Assembly (NCBI RefSeq): GCF_007859935.1 | Contig: NZ_SJPO01000009.1 | Coordinates: 186,001-250,000 of the forward strand | Direction: 5' to 3' | Origin: Posidoniimonas polymericola | GTDB lineage: Bacteria > Planctomycetota > Planctomycetia > Pirellulales > Lacipirellulaceae | Length of the DNA: 64,000 bases | Shown here: positions 34,987 to 44,938 of the stretch, piece after piece | How the letters are laid out: every line of letters begins with the position of its first letter | Position numbering within the stretch: position 1 is the first letter of the stretch | The notes under the pieces: model-generated | What the model was told of the DNA's origin: nothing | What the model saw: only the letters and a program-made list of their open reading frames with translations | The model's database searches: none | Program-made: the position numbers and the translations under genes

Positions 34987-34991
34987 AACCC

Positions 34992-35489
34992 CTAGCGCGG
35001 GTCCCGCCAGCCAATCTCCTCGCGCCAGAACCAGCCGCTATGCTTCGGTAAGTAAGCGTTCACCAAGTGCTCGAAGTGCCGCCGCGACTCGACCTGCTGT
35101 CGGCTCGCACCGCGTGCGAACCACTTGTGGCCAACACAGTCGTGCTCGCGAGAAAGGTGAAGTGAGATCAGGTTCTTGATCCGGCCGCCGACCTGCTTCA
35201 TCGGCGCCTGGAAGTCCCGCCAACTCGCTAGCAGGTGAACGTGCGACGCTTCACTCGCCGCGGCGTGGGCGCGGTAGCCTTCTTCTTGGCAGATGGCCTG
35301 GAACCGTTCGATGATCGCTCGCTGCAGCTCGGAGTCGAACGAGACCTCGGGCTGCGTGAGCAGACCACGTTGAATGGTCGCGAGCTTCTTGTTGGTCGGG
35401 TGGATCCCGCGATTGCGCTCGACGTATCCCTGCGGCCGGTCGGGGAGCCAGCTGCCGTACGCGTGGTAGGTGAATAGCGCTACCGGCAT
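34992..35489 (-). CDS. REP-associated tyrosine transposase (RAYT, Y1_Tnp/IS200-like)
   Basis: This 165-aa HUH-superfamily protein has the metal-binding HUH motif as HVH (83-85, in ASHVHLLASW). A candidate nucleophile Tyr146 lies in HLVNAYLPKH, and there is an aromatic C-terminal HSGWFWREEIGW. The N-terminus (ALFTYHAYGSWLPDRPQGYVE) is usual for planctomycete members. RAYTs process REP hairpins in single-stranded DNA; here the gene is bracketed by two hairpin pairs of the same family (34893-34986 and 35561-35636). An AGGGG-type SD lies 9-10 bases before the ATG. The short size and paired flanks argue for a domesticated RAYT rather than a mobile IS200. Confidence 0.87.
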   Translation of the reverse strand: MPVALFTYHAYGSWLPDRPQGYVERNRGIHPTNKKLATIQRGLLTQPEVSFDSELQRAIIERFQAICQEEGYRAHAAASEASHVHLLASWRDFQAPMKQVGGRIKNLISLHLSREHDCVGHKWFARGASRQQVESRRHFEHLVNAYLPKHSGWFWREEIGWRDPR

Positions 35490-35560
35490 TGGAAGAGCCC
35501 CTGCGGTGAAAGTGTGCGCATGTACACATTAAGCAGCGGCGTCGCCATTGCAAGTAGATT

Positions 35561-35636
35561 GTCCCACCCCTGGCGGGGTGGGCTGCCCCAGGGCAAAGCC
35601 GCAAGCCTTGGTAGCCCACCCCGCCAGGGGTGGGAC
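35561..35636. repeat. Right REPIN flanking the RAYT transposase gene (family C)
   Basis: The left arm (35561-35587) starts GTCCCACCCCTGGCGGGGTG; the right arm starts GGTAGCCCACCCC (35610 on) and ends in TGGGAC at 35636. Both arms fold alone and with each other. The inner segment GCCGCAAGC is shared with the left REPIN. The gyrA promoter begins 15 bases later. Confidence 0.9.
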
Positions 35637-35651
35637 CGACCCCGCCGAGCA

Positions 35652-35680
35652 TTGTGAAACTGGGGCAAAAACCCTAAAAT
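35652..35680 (+). promoter_or_regulatory. Predicted sigma-70 promoter of gyrA
   Basis: TTGTGA (35652-35657) and TAAAAT (35675-35680) are separated by 17 bases, about 38 bases before the GTG start of gyrA and directly after the right REPIN. Confidence 0.55.
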
Positions 35681-35718
35681 ACAGGGCTTACTACCCACTC
35701 CCGCGAGGATGCTAGCGC

Positions 35719-38472
35719 GTGGCCAACGACGACGAAGGAAACCCCGGCGATCCCCAGAATCCAGCTCCGCGGGAGCCTGGGTTTGACCCGGCGGAGCAGG
35801 CGATCGCCCAACGGCTGATCGACCTGCCGATCGAGGACGAGCTGAAGGACAGCTACCTGACGTACGCCATGAGCGTGATCGTCAGCCGCGCGCTGCCCGA
35901 CGTCCGCGACGGCCTGAAGCCGTCGCAGCGCCGCATCCTGGTCGCGATGAACGACCTCAACCTCGGCCCCGGCTCGGCGCGGGTCAAGTGCGCCAAGATC
36001 TCTGGCGACACCAGCGGTAACTACCACCCGCACGGCGAGAGCGTCATCTACCCGACCCTCGTGCGCATGGCCCAGGAATGGAACATGCGCAACGTGCTCA
36101 TCGACAAGCAGGGGAACTTCGGCAGCATCGCCGGCCTGCCGCCGGCCGCCATGCGGTACACCGAAGCCCGCATGTCGCCGATGGCGTCGATGATGCTCGA
36201 GGACCTAAAGCTCGACACGGTCGACTTCATCCCGACCTACGACGAACGCCACCTCGAGCCGACGGTCCTGCCGTCGAAGTTCCCCAACCTGCTGGTGAAC
36301 GGCTCGGGCGGCATCGCGGTCGGCATGGCGACCAGCATCCCGCCGCACAACCTGGGCGAGGTCTGCCGCGGCGTGATCGCGCTGATCGACGACCCGGAGA
36401 TCACCATCCCGGAGCTGATGGAGCACATCCCCGGCCCCGACTTCCCGACCGGCGGCATCATCTGCGGCCGCTCGGGCATCCTCCGCGGCTACCAGACCGG
36501 CCGCAGCACGATGACCGTGCGCGCCCGCACCAGCATCGACGAGTCGGGCAAGCGGACCCGCATCCTGATCCACGAGATCCCGTACCTGCAGGCCCGCGAC
36601 CGGGTCGAGGAGCGGATCGCGGCGCTGGCCAACGAGGGCAAGATCGCCGGCATCGCCGACGTCCGCAACGAGTCGGACCTCAAGGAGCCGGTCCGCCTGA
36701 TCATCGACCTGAAGCGCGACGCCGATCCCGACATCGTGCTCAACCAGCTCTACAAGTTCTCGCCGCTGCAGGACACGTTCAGCCTGATCTTCCTGTCGCT
36801 GGTTGACGGCAAGCCGCGGGTGCTGAACTTGAGGGAGATGCTGCAGGAGTTCGTGCGGCATCGGGTGACCGTCATCCGCCGCCGGACACAATTCCTGCTC
36901 GCCAAGGCCCGCCGCCGCAAGCACACGGTGCAGGGCCTGCTGCTGGCGCACGCCAACATCGACGAGGTGATCCGCGTTATCCGCGCCAGCAAGACGCAGC
37001 CCGAGGCAAAGACCGCCCTGATGGCGATCAAGACGCCCGGCGCCATGCTGCAGCGGGCGCTCGGCGACGAGGGCTTCGCCCAGTTCCAGGAGGAGCGCGG
37101 CTTCGCCGAGGAGTACTCGCTGACGCCGGTCCAGGCCGACGCGATCCTCAAGATGACCCTCGGCCAGCTGGTGAACCTGGAGCAGGAGAAGCTGACCGAC
37201 GAGCACACGCAGCTGCTCATCGAGATCGCCGGCTACCTCGAGATCCTCGGCGACGAGGCGCGGATCTACGCCATCATCCGCGAGGACATGGAGGCGATCG
37301 CCAGCAGCAAGCACGCCGACGCCCGCCGCACCGAGATCAGCCACGCCGAGGTCGGCGACGTCGACATCGAGGACCTGATCGAGGAAGAGACCATGGTGGT
37401 CTCGATCAGCACGAACGGCTATATCAAGCGGACCCCGGCCAGCACCTACCGCGCCCAGCGGCGGGGCGGCAAGGGCATCCGCGGCGCGTCGGTCGCCGAC
37501 GACGACCCGATCGAGCACCTGTTTGTCACCAGCACGCACGACTACCTGCTGTTCTTCACCAACCTCGGCAAGGTGTACTGGCAGAAGGTCTACCAGCTGC
37601 CCGAGCTGGCCCGCGACTCCAAGGGCCGCGCGGTGGTGAACCTGCTGAACTTCTCCGAGGGCGAGCGGATCGCCGACTGCCGCGCCATCCGCGACTTCGA
37701 CCTGCCCGACCACTCGCTCTTCATGGCCACCCGCAAGGGCCTGGTGAAGAAGACCGAGCTGAAGGCCTACAGCCGCCCGATGAAGACCGGCATCATCGCC
37801 ATCAAGCTCAAGGAGGGCGACGAGCTGGTGGACGTCGTCGTGACCAAGCCGGGCGACGAGGTGCTGCTGGCCACCGCCAGCGGCATGGCGATCCGCTTCA
37901 ACGAGTCCGACGCCCGCTCCATGGGCCGCAACTCCAGCGGCGTGAAGGGCGTGAGGCTTGGCAAGAACGACTCGCTGGTTGGCATGGTCGTGGCCGACCC
38001 CGACGCCACGCTGCTGACCGCCACCGAGCACGGCTACGGCAAGCGGACGCCGTTCGGCCCCAACGCCGCTGAAGCCGGCGACGGACCCAGCGAAGGGGCC
38101 GACGAGGACGAGGCCTCGTCCTCGGCCAAGTACCGCACCCAGGGCCGCGGCGGCAAGGGCGTCCGCGACATTAAGACCACCGACCGCAACGGCCAGGTGA
38201 TCGGCATCACCCGCGTCATGGACGACGATGAATTGCTCATGATGACCGCCCGCGGCAAGATCCAGCGGATCAAGGCCTCGGACATCGGCGTCATCGGCCG
38301 CAACACGCAGGGCGTGCGGATCATGGGCCTGGACGACGGCGATTCGCTCACGGCGATTGTCCGCGTGCCGGCCGAAGAAACGGACGACGACGCAGCTGCC
38401 GACGCGGCCGGTGAGGCATCGGGCGGGGACGCCGCCGGCAACGACGCGGGCGGGGTAGAGGGCGCCGAATAG
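35719..38472 (+). CDS. gyrA: DNA gyrase subunit A
   Basis: This 917-aa gyrase subunit cleaves and religates DNA. The N-terminal domain has [20 protein letters not shown] and [10 protein letters not shown], the quinolone-region sequence [17 protein letters not shown], and the catalytic tyrosine (about Y147) in [10 protein letters not shown]. The C-terminal beta-pinwheel carries the GyrA box QRRGGKG at about 580, which identifies GyrA rather than ParC. A second degenerate box QGRGGKG follows later. An acidic insert ([13 protein letters not shown]) and a long Asp/Ala/Gly-rich tail are present. The start is GTG 35719, with GAGG ten bases upstream. gyrB is not in the window. Confidence 0.96.
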   Translation: MANDDEGNPGDPQNPAPREPGFDPAEQAIAQRLIDLPIEDELKDSYLTYAMSVIVSRALPDVRDGLKPSQRRILVAMNDLNLGPGSARVKCAKISGDTSGNYHPHGESVIYPTLVRMAQEWNMRNVLIDKQGNFGSIAGLPPAAMRYTEARMSPMASMMLEDLKLDTVDFIPTYDERHLEPTVLPSKFPNLLVNGSGGIAVGMATSIPPHNLGEVCRGVIALIDDPEITIPELMEHIPGPDFPTGGIICGRSGILRGYQTGRSTMTVRARTSIDESGKRTRILIHEIPYLQARDRVEERIAALANEGKIAGIADVRNESDLKEPVRLIIDLKRDADPDIVLNQLYKFSPLQDTFSLIFLSLVDGKPRVLNLREMLQEFVRHRVTVIRRRTQFLLAKARRRKHTVQGLLLAHANIDEVIRVIRASKTQPEAKTALMAIKTPGAMLQRALGDEGFAQFQEERGFAEEYSLTPVQADAILKMTLGQLVNLEQEKLTDEHTQLLIEIAGYLEILGDEARIYAIIREDMEAIASSKHADARRTEISHAEVGDVDIEDLIEEETMVVSISTNGYIKRTPASTYRAQRRGGKGIRGASVADDDPIEHLFVTSTHDYLLFFTNLGKVYWQKVYQLPELARDSKGRAVVNLLNFSEGERIADCRAIRDFDLPDHSLFMATRKGLVKKTELKAYSRPMKTGIIAIKLKEGDELVDVVVTKPGDEVLLATASGMAIRFNESDARSMGRNSSGVKGVRLGKNDSLVGMVVADPDATLLTATEHGYGKRTPFGPNAAEAGDGPSEGADEDEASSSAKYRTQGRGGKGVRDIKTTDRNGQVIGITRVMDDDELLMMTARGKIQRIKASDIGVIGRNTQGVRIMGLDDGDSLTAIVRVPAEETDDDAAADAAGEASGGDAAGNDAGGVEGAE

Positions 38473-38503
38473 GCCGTCGGCCAAGCGAACCGGAGGCGCC
38501 CGA

Positions 38504-39016
38504 TTGGCTGTGCCCGCATTCCGAATCCGTCCCGAAGAAGCCAACGACCCGCCGGCGATCGACGCCGTCTTGCGGGGGGCGTTCCCCAGCCAGTGGGAAG
38601 CCCGGCTGGTCGAATCGCTCCGCGCCAACAACGAGCTGTCGGTGTCGCTGGTCGCCTTTTGCCGCGATCACTTGACCGGGCACATCGCCTTCAGTCCGCT
38701 GACGCTCGATGGCGAACCGACCTCGGGCGTCGGGCTCGCGCCGCTGGCGGTGCAACCGAGTTGGCAGGGGCGGGGGATCGGCGCCGCGCTGATCACGGTC
38801 GGCTTAGAAGCGTGCCTGGAGCAGGGTTTCGATTTCGCTATCGTGCTCGGCGAGCCCGGGTACTACCGCCGGTTCGGCTTCGAGCCGGCCACCCGCTGGG
38901 GCCTCGACAGCGTCTACCAGGCGGGCGACGCGTTCATGGCGAAGTCGCTACGGCCGGGCGGCCTCGAGGGCTTGGGCGGGCTGGTCCGCTACGCGAGCGC
39001 GTTCGAGTCGCTCTGA
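38504..39016 (+). CDS. GNAT family N-acetyltransferase (YhbS-like)
   Basis: This 170-aa protein has the GNAT fold: an N-terminal FRIRPEEANDPPAIDAVL, the central LAPLAVQPSWQGRGIGAALI with the acetyl-CoA loop (Q-x-x-G-x-G/A), and AIVLGEPGYYRRFGFEPAT. The last block (GEPxYYxRFGF) marks the YhbS subgroup. The acceptor is unknown. TTG 38504 is preferred because GGAGG lies 7 bases upstream; a GTG two codons later is possible. It starts 31 bases after gyrA and may be co-transcribed with it. Confidence 0.85.
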   Translation: MAVPAFRIRPEEANDPPAIDAVLRGAFPSQWEARLVESLRANNELSVSLVAFCRDHLTGHIAFSPLTLDGEPTSGVGLAPLAVQPSWQGRGIGAALITVGLEACLEQGFDFAIVLGEPGYYRRFGFEPATRWGLDSVYQAGDAFMAKSLRPGGLEGLGGLVRYASAFESL

Positions 39017-39044
39017 AACCCACTTCACGAATCTGTGGCACGGG

Positions 39045-39455
39045 TTAAACCGTCGCGACACCGCTGAGTGTGTCGGCGAAGACGGCCAGCGGGCCGCCAT
39101 TGGCGTCGACCTCGAAGTCACAGCCGAGCAGGAAGCAGCGGGCTCCAATCCGCTTGCAGTGCCTCACCCGCACCCTCAGCGTGCGGCCTTCGTGCAGGGT
39201 GACCACGCCCTGCTCGAGCGGCAGCGCGTGGCACGGCGAGTACACCGCGACCCCCGTCTGCGAGATGTCGCGGCAGGACACGCCCAGCAGACTCCCGGGG
39301 CGGCTGTCGAGCGTCAGCTGCGATCGGCAGGGGAACTCCTTGCGGGGCCGGCGGCGGAGGTCGTGCCCCCCCGAGGCGCCGGGCCGCGTCGCCGCGGAGC
39401 TGATCGCCCCCATGTCGACGGTCGCGACAACGGATTGCCATGGGTCGTTGGTCAT
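39045..39455 (-). CDS. PilZ domain protein
   Basis: This 136-aa protein shows a PilZ pattern: RRRPRKEFPCR (the RxxxR c-di-GMP motif), CRDISQTGVAVY (the D/NxSxxG motif) and GARCFLLGCDFEV. It should bind cyclic di-GMP. Its ATG overlaps the stop of the HD-GYP gene (ATGA), so receptor and putative phosphodiesterase are made from one transcript. The target of the PilZ output is unknown. Confidence 0.82.
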   Translation of the reverse strand: MTNDPWQSVVATVDMGAISSAATRPGASGGHDLRRRPRKEFPCRSQLTLDSRPGSLLGVSCRDISQTGVAVYSPCHALPLEQGVVTLHEGRTLRVRVRHCKRIGARCFLLGCDFEVDANGGPLAVFADTLSGVATV

Positions 39456-40453
39456 GCTCCCCCCATCAGCGTTGACCAGCAGTCGACCATCTCGGCGTCA
39501 AACTGCTTGCCGGCGTTCGCCTGCAGGTGCTTGAGCGCCGTCTCGGTGGTGCAGGGACGGCGGTACGGGCGGCGTCCGGTGAGCGCGTCGAACACGTCGA
39601 CCACCGCCAGCAGCCGGGACCAGGGGTGGAGCTCCGCGCCGACGAGCCCAACTGGGTAGCCGCCGCCGTCGATGCGTTCGTGGTGCTGGTAGATCATCAG
39701 CAGCTGGCGCAGGGTCAGCGTGCCGCTGTTGGCGAGGTCCTCGAAGCCGCGCTGCGGGTGCTGGCGGATCGTAGCCCACTCCTGGTCGGTAAGGCGGCCC
39801 TTCTTGCGGAGGACGCCGACCGGGATGTGCCGCTTGCCGGAGTCGTGCAGCAGGGCGCCGATCGCCAGCTCCTCGAGGTCGGCGCTGTCGTGGATCCCGA
39901 GCGCCGTGGCGAGGGTCAACGCGTAGCAGCAGACGTTCGTGATGTGCGAGAAGGTGTAGTGGTCGTGGCGGGCGATCGCGTAGACCTCGGCCGGCGCCAG
40001 GTCGCCGCTCTGCATCAGCTGGTTGAACGCCCGGCCCATCTGACGCGACACGCCGACGAACCGCGTCGGGTTGATGAGCCCGGCCGCGACCTCGACCTCA
40101 CCGGCGGCCGCGGTCTGCAGCATGACAAACCGGTCGGACTCGGGGATCGACTCGTCGCCCGCGAGCTCGTCCAGCCGCTCCAGCAGCTCAGACGACAGCC
40201 GCTGGAAGTCGTCGCTGCGGACGAGCACCGGCCCGTCCAGCGACGCGACCAGCGTCTCGATGCGTTGCCCTTCGACCTGCACGCCGGCTCCGCGGAGCAG
40301 CACCGGCTGCCCCCCTTTGGGGCCGGGGATGAACAGGTCGAGGTCCCATCGGCCCAGCCGCGCCAGCACCACCGATTCGATCGGCTCGAACCCGGGAATG
40401 GGCTGCGGCAGCGCGCTCCGGAGTCGGCTGGAGGGTGCGGAGGAGGTGGACAT
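39452..40453 (-). CDS. HD-GYP domain protein (putative c-di-GMP phosphodiesterase)
   Basis: This 333-aa protein has an N-terminal region of about 150 residues that is not recognised, followed by an HD-GYP domain. The domain contains HDHYTFSHITNVCCYALTLA, then LLHDSGKRHIP (HDxGK, 203-207), HHERIDGGGYP (257-267) and VVDVFDALTGRRPYR. All signature residues including the GYP triad are present, so phosphodiesterase activity on c-di-GMP is expected by family. ATG 40453 is preferred to the TTG five codons earlier. It is the upstream member of an overlapping pair with the PilZ gene. Confidence 0.88.
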   Translation of the reverse strand: MSTSSAPSSRLRSALPQPIPGFEPIESVVLARLGRWDLDLFIPGPKGGQPVLLRGAGVQVEGQRIETLVASLDGPVLVRSDDFQRLSSELLERLDELAGDESIPESDRFVMLQTAAAGEVEVAAGLINPTRFVGVSRQMGRAFNQLMQSGDLAPAEVYAIARHDHYTFSHITNVCCYALTLATALGIHDSADLEELAIGALLHDSGKRHIPVGVLRKKGRLTDQEWATIRQHPQRGFEDLANSGTLTLRQLLMIYQHHERIDGGGYPVGLVGAELHPWSRLLAVVDVFDALTGRRPYRRPCTTETALKHLQANAGKQFDAEMVDCWSTLMGGA

Positions 40454-40627
40454 GCAAACGCAAACCAAGGTCAGGCTGCCTCTCTAGCAGCCGAGAGGTG
40501 ACCTGCAAGTTTAGGTCACAACGGGCGGACACCCGCGGTGCTGCACCACTACCTTTCGTCAAAATCTACTCGGACTGTGACAATTGAACCCTGCAACCCA
40601 GTCAGCCTTCGGGAAATACCCCCCGGC

Positions 40628-41074
40628 CTACCGCTGGGCGGACAGCAACTGCCAGCAGACCCAGCCCAGCAGGCCCCCACGGGCGGTCCAGGCCGAGGTG
40701 CGGAGCCAGTTGGACGCCACCAGCAGATGGTGGGTTGCGGCTTCGTAGCCGCCGACCAGACGCCCGTGTGCGGGCGCCTGGAGCACGAAGGTCGACAGCC
40801 AGACGACGGCGAGCAGGCCCATCCCTGCCAGCGGGACCCACCGCGGCACGCCGTCGGGACGCCAGGCGAGCATCGCGGCGGCGGTCGCCAGCTCAACGAG
40901 CATCGGCGGGATCACCACGTAGCCGGTCAGCCGGCAGTGGGCCTGCTCATACTCGGCGAACTGCGGCTCACCCACCGCGCCCAGCAGCGGGTAGTGCACA
41001 AGCTGCACGAACCAGATCAGCCCGACCATGATCAGCGTCGCGGCGAGCTGCAGCACAAACAACAAGACTGGCAT
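40628..41074 (-). CDS. Small four-helix membrane protein, function unknown
   Basis: This 148-aa protein has hydrophobic segments at about 3-25, 51-70, 80-98 and 128-145. Its WFVQLVHYPLLGAVGEPQFAEYEQAH motif after the first helix recurs in conserved bacterial membrane proteins of unknown role (recollection, not searched). It is not in an evident operon. The ATG at 41074 gives a membrane segment immediately. Confidence 0.6.
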   Translation of the reverse strand: MPVLLFVLQLAATLIMVGLIWFVQLVHYPLLGAVGEPQFAEYEQAHCRLTGYVVIPPMLVELATAAAMLAWRPDGVPRWVPLAGMGLLAVVWLSTFVLQAPAHGRLVGGYEAATHHLLVASNWLRTSAWTARGGLLGWVCWQLLSAQR

Positions 41075-41183
41075 TGAGGCAACACGCGGGGTGAAGGAGC
41101 AACCAACCGTTTCTAGGCGCCCCGCCGCCCGATGACCAACGCCCCTTGGGCGGTTGTCGGCGCCGGCGTATCCGACAAGATCC

Positions 41184-42062
41184 TCACCGCTGGAACTGCT
41201 TGCGGTAGGCCCTGGGGGTCATGCCCGTCGAGTTGCGGAACGTGCGGTTGAAGCTGCTGATCGACTCGAAGCCCGCTCCGTAGGCGATGTCGATGATCGG
41301 CTGGTCGGTGGTGATCAACCTCCGCTGCACCTCGGCCACGCGGTGGCGGGCGATCTGCGTGTTGAGCGTCACGCCGAAGGTCTTACGGAAGGTAGTCGCC
41401 GCGTAGTCCGGGTGCAGGTCGACGCTCGACGCCACATCGGCGACGCGGATCGGCTTGGCGAAGTTGCGGGCGATAAAGCACGCCATCCGCTCGGCCTTCT
41501 CGAGAGTCGACCCCAGGGGCTTGGATCGCGTGTCCTCTGCGGCCGTGCTCTGCTTCGGAGTGGCGCGTTGCATCGACTGGCTCAGCCGCATCATGCGGGC
41601 CTGGATCTCGAGCAGCACGATCTCCCGCACCTCCTCGCTGGCGCCAATCAGGTCGTCGTGCCACCGCTGCAGCAGCATCGCGTCGATGGCGCCCTGCCGC
41701 GGGTCGTCGCAGGTCAGGGCGTCCCCCACCAGCAGCTGCGTGTGGAACGACTCGGGCAACCCCCACTGCAAGAACTGATCGAACGGGATGGTCACCACGA
41801 AGTAGGACGTCACCCCAGAGAAAGAAACAATCTGGTGTGGGAGCGCCGCCCAGAACAGCGTCAGCTGGCGAGCGCCAATCCGGATATGGTCCCCGCCCAG
41901 GATGTAGACCAGCGACCCCTCGTTGAGGAAGTTGATCTCGACCTCTTCGTGCCGATCGGGCCGCGGCATGCGGTGCGGCTCCCAAAGTTCGCACCGGAAC
42001 CCGTAGGGCGTGAAGTCCTTGCGATGAGAATTGAAGTGCTGCACGACCTCAGAATATGGCAA
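41184..42062 (-). CDS. AraC family transcriptional regulator (MelR-like)
   Basis: This 292-aa protein has an N-terminal cupin-like sensor domain (EVEINFLNEGSLVYILGGDHIRI, FWAALPHQIVS). The C-terminal part (about 190-290) carries two AraC-type helix-turn-helix units, with VADVASSVDLHPDYAATTFRKTFG and IIDIAYGAGFESISSFNRTFR. The sensor resembles MelR, the sugar-responsive activator of melibiose genes. It is divergent from 42177 and lies near the SDR/ABC/GH97 group, which may be its target (inference). The start is uncertain: TTG 42062 (weak SD) or GTG 42044. Confidence 0.85.
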   Translation of the reverse strand: MPYSEVVQHFNSHRKDFTPYGFRCELWEPHRMPRPDRHEEVEINFLNEGSLVYILGGDHIRIGARQLTLFWAALPHQIVSFSGVTSYFVVTIPFDQFLQWGLPESFHTQLLVGDALTCDDPRQGAIDAMLLQRWHDDLIGASEEVREIVLLEIQARMMRLSQSMQRATPKQSTAAEDTRSKPLGSTLEKAERMACFIARNFAKPIRVADVASSVDLHPDYAATTFRKTFGVTLNTQIARHRVAEVQRRLITTDQPIIDIAYGAGFESISSFNRTFRNSTGMTPRAYRKQFQR

Positions 42063-42176
42063 GTCCAGGAATATATCCAGGGAGAATGCCCATTAACCGA
42101 ACCGTACGATGACACTTAGCGCCCCTCACGAAGGCCTAGCCAGCCGGCGTAGGGACGAGTCGCACCAGCCCTTCCC

Positions 42177-42743
42177 ATGCTCTTGGTCGCAGGGGTGGTT
42201 TTGGCGCCGGTCTTATCAGCACACGCTTGGAGCCCCTCATCGATGCCCTCCAACGAAGCCTGCGCTCTCGCTCACGAACAGATCTTCACGGGCAGCTGCC
42301 CCTGGTGCGACGAGGAGGTCAGCATGTTTGACAACCTGCCGCAGATCGCGGTCGCGCGCACACGCAAGTGCCAGTGGAACGTCACGGCGATCGAGCGGGC
42401 ACTCGACAGCGGCGACGAGTCCGCCTGCGCGGCGACAGTCTCGAATCTAGTGGGCGCCGACGGGCCCGAACTCGAAATGGTTCTGCCGCTGCTTCAGAAG
42501 GCGCTGCAGGCCCCTTCGCCCGTGGTTCGGACGCACGCCGTGCGAGCCGCGGTCAAGATGGGAGAAACGCTTTCGGCAGAGGACGCCCGGTCCCTGATGC
42601 GGGGAATCTTCGAATCCCCCGCAGGGCTGTCGGTGAAGTCTCTGCTGGTCGCCAGTCGGCTGCTTTGCAACGACCTCGACTTCGGTGACTGCGTCGATCC
42701 GGACGGCGGGGACCGCGAGTGGATGGTTCGCGACCCCTTCTAG
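42177..42743 (+). CDS. Hypothetical protein with a CPWC motif
   Basis: This protein of 188 aa from ATG 42177, or 166 aa from ATG 42243, has IFTGSCPWCDEEVSMF near its start. The CPxC pattern is often seen as a zinc-ribbon or redox remnant at the start of planctomycete regulatory proteins. The remainder is helical (VNATA-like ALDSGDESACAATVSNLV, LPLLQKALQAPSPVVRTHAVRAAVKM), suggesting HEAT-like helices. No function is assigned. The upstream start adds a signal-like MLLVAGVVLAPVLSAHA and would make it an exported protein. I cannot decide between them. Confidence 0.5.
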   Translation: MLLVAGVVLAPVLSAHAWSPSSMPSNEACALAHEQIFTGSCPWCDEEVSMFDNLPQIAVARTRKCQWNVTAIERALDSGDESACAATVSNLVGADGPELEMVLPLLQKALQAPSPVVRTHAVRAAVKMGETLSAEDARSLMRGIFESPAGLSVKSLLVASRLLCNDLDFGDCVDPDGGDREWMVRDPF

Positions 42744-42770
42744 CGGCTAAGCATCCACGTGACGCGCCGG

Positions 42771-43583
<813 letters not shown>

Positions 43584-43759
43584 GTGCAACGCTCCAGGTA
43601 TGAGTGTCAGGCAAGAATATCGGGTCGAAGAGTCCGCCGGCCAACCGAGGCGCAATCCAGCGGGCAGGCCACCATTTTGCTAGGCTGGAGGTCCGGGGTC
43701 GACCCCCGCGAGTGCATTCTCCCTGCCCCCGCCATCCGCCGCAAACCCAGGGCCGTCTG

Positions 43760-44824
43760 TTGCCAACGCTCGAGCTCCGCCACCTGAGCAAGACCTACCC
43801 CAACGGCGCCGCTGCTGTGCGTGACGTTTCGCTCCAGCTGCCGGCCGGCGTGCTCGCCGTGATGGTCGGGCCAAGCGGCTCCGGCAAAAGCACCCTGCTG
43901 CGGCTGATCGCCGGGCTCGAGCGGGCGACCTCTGGCGAGGTGCTGTTCGACGGAACCGCGCTGTCGGGCGTGCCGCCCCACCGCCGCGACCTGGCGATGC
44001 TGTTCCAGCAGCCCGCTCTCTACCCGTACCTGTCGGTCCGCGGCAACCTGGCCCACGGTGTGAAGCCGCTCCGGCTGGGCCGCGGCGAGGCCGACCACCG
44101 CGTGGCCGAGGCGGCCCGGCTGCTGGGTCTCGAGCCGCTGCTCGACCGCCGACCGCAGGAGCTCTCCGGCGGCGAGGCCCAACGGGTCGCGCTCGGTCGG
44201 GCGCTCGCGCGGCGGCCCCGTCTGCTGCTGCTCGACGAGCCGCTCGCGAGCCTCGACGCGGCGCTCCGTGGCGAGCTGCGGGGCGAGCTCCGCCGGCTGC
44301 ACGCCGCGCTCGGCGGCACGATGCTGTGCGTCACCCACGACCAATCCGAGGCGCTCGCCCTCGCCGACCTGCTGGTGGTAATCAACGAGGGAACTCTGCA
44401 ACAAGTCGGACCGCCGCAGGAGCTGTACGAGCGGCCCGCCAACCGCTTTGTCGCAGGCTTCCTCGGCCAGCCCGGCATGAACCTGTGGAGCGGACGCGCA
44501 AGTGACCATCGGTTCGAAGCCGACGGCGGAGCCATCACGGCTCAGATTGCCGGCGTTCCTAAGGGCGACATGGTTCTCGGCGTACGGGCCGAGCGGCTCC
44601 GGCTGAACGACGAACAGGTCCCTCCATTGGGCCGCGGGCGGGTCACGCACGTCGAGCCGCAGGGGCCCGACGCCGTCGTGCACCTCGACGCAGGCGGCGC
44701 CCGCTGCGCGGCCCGGTCAGCGGCGCCGTGCTGCTTCCAAGTGGGCGACGACGTGACGCTCGGCGCCGTGGCCGACGACCTGCACTGGTTCGCCGCCGAC
44801 GCCGCGGGGCTCCGGCTGGCTTAG
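43760..44824 (+). CDS. ABC transporter ATP-binding protein (MalK/UgpC type)
   Basis: This 354-aa ATPase has Walker A GPSGSGKST, Q-loop FQQPALYP, signature LSGGEAQRVALGRAL, Walker B LLLLDEPLASLD and H-loop CVTHDQSEA. After these come a C-terminal OB-type regulatory domain of about 120 residues as in MalK/UgpC (LGVRAERLRL). It should energise a sugar importer, but no permease or binding protein is in the window. The start is a probable TTG at 43760 (LPTLELRHLSKTYPNG), with in-frame upstream codons rejected as non-family. Confidence 0.87.
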   Translation: MPTLELRHLSKTYPNGAAAVRDVSLQLPAGVLAVMVGPSGSGKSTLLRLIAGLERATSGEVLFDGTALSGVPPHRRDLAMLFQQPALYPYLSVRGNLAHGVKPLRLGRGEADHRVAEAARLLGLEPLLDRRPQELSGGEAQRVALGRALARRPRLLLLDEPLASLDAALRGELRGELRRLHAALGGTMLCVTHDQSEALALADLLVVINEGTLQQVGPPQELYERPANRFVAGFLGQPGMNLWSGRASDHRFEADGGAITAQIAGVPKGDMVLGVRAERLRLNDEQVPPLGRGRVTHVEPQGPDAVVHLDAGGARCAARSAAPCCFQVGDDVTLGAVADDLHWFAADAAGLRLA

Positions 44825-44938
44825 CGTTGGTTGGTTATCGACCAGCAGTCGATTGGTCGACATGCAAACGGCAGGTGACTCCGTTAAGCTATCGGCTGCT
44901 TGTCCCGTCCGACTCTCTTCTCCATCACGAGCTCCACT

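Noticed and set aside
34992-35489. Ordinary mobile IS200/IS605 element
   Set aside because: No TnpB partner and no single left/right end hairpins typical of IS200; instead paired REP arms flank both sides, which fits a RAYT locus.
36205-38631. 808-codon open frame antisense to gyrA (and similar very long antisense frames opposite glmM, katG and the CHAT gene)
   Set aside because: Long antisense frames are expected at this GC content with strong third-position bias; the sense strand encodes complete known proteins.
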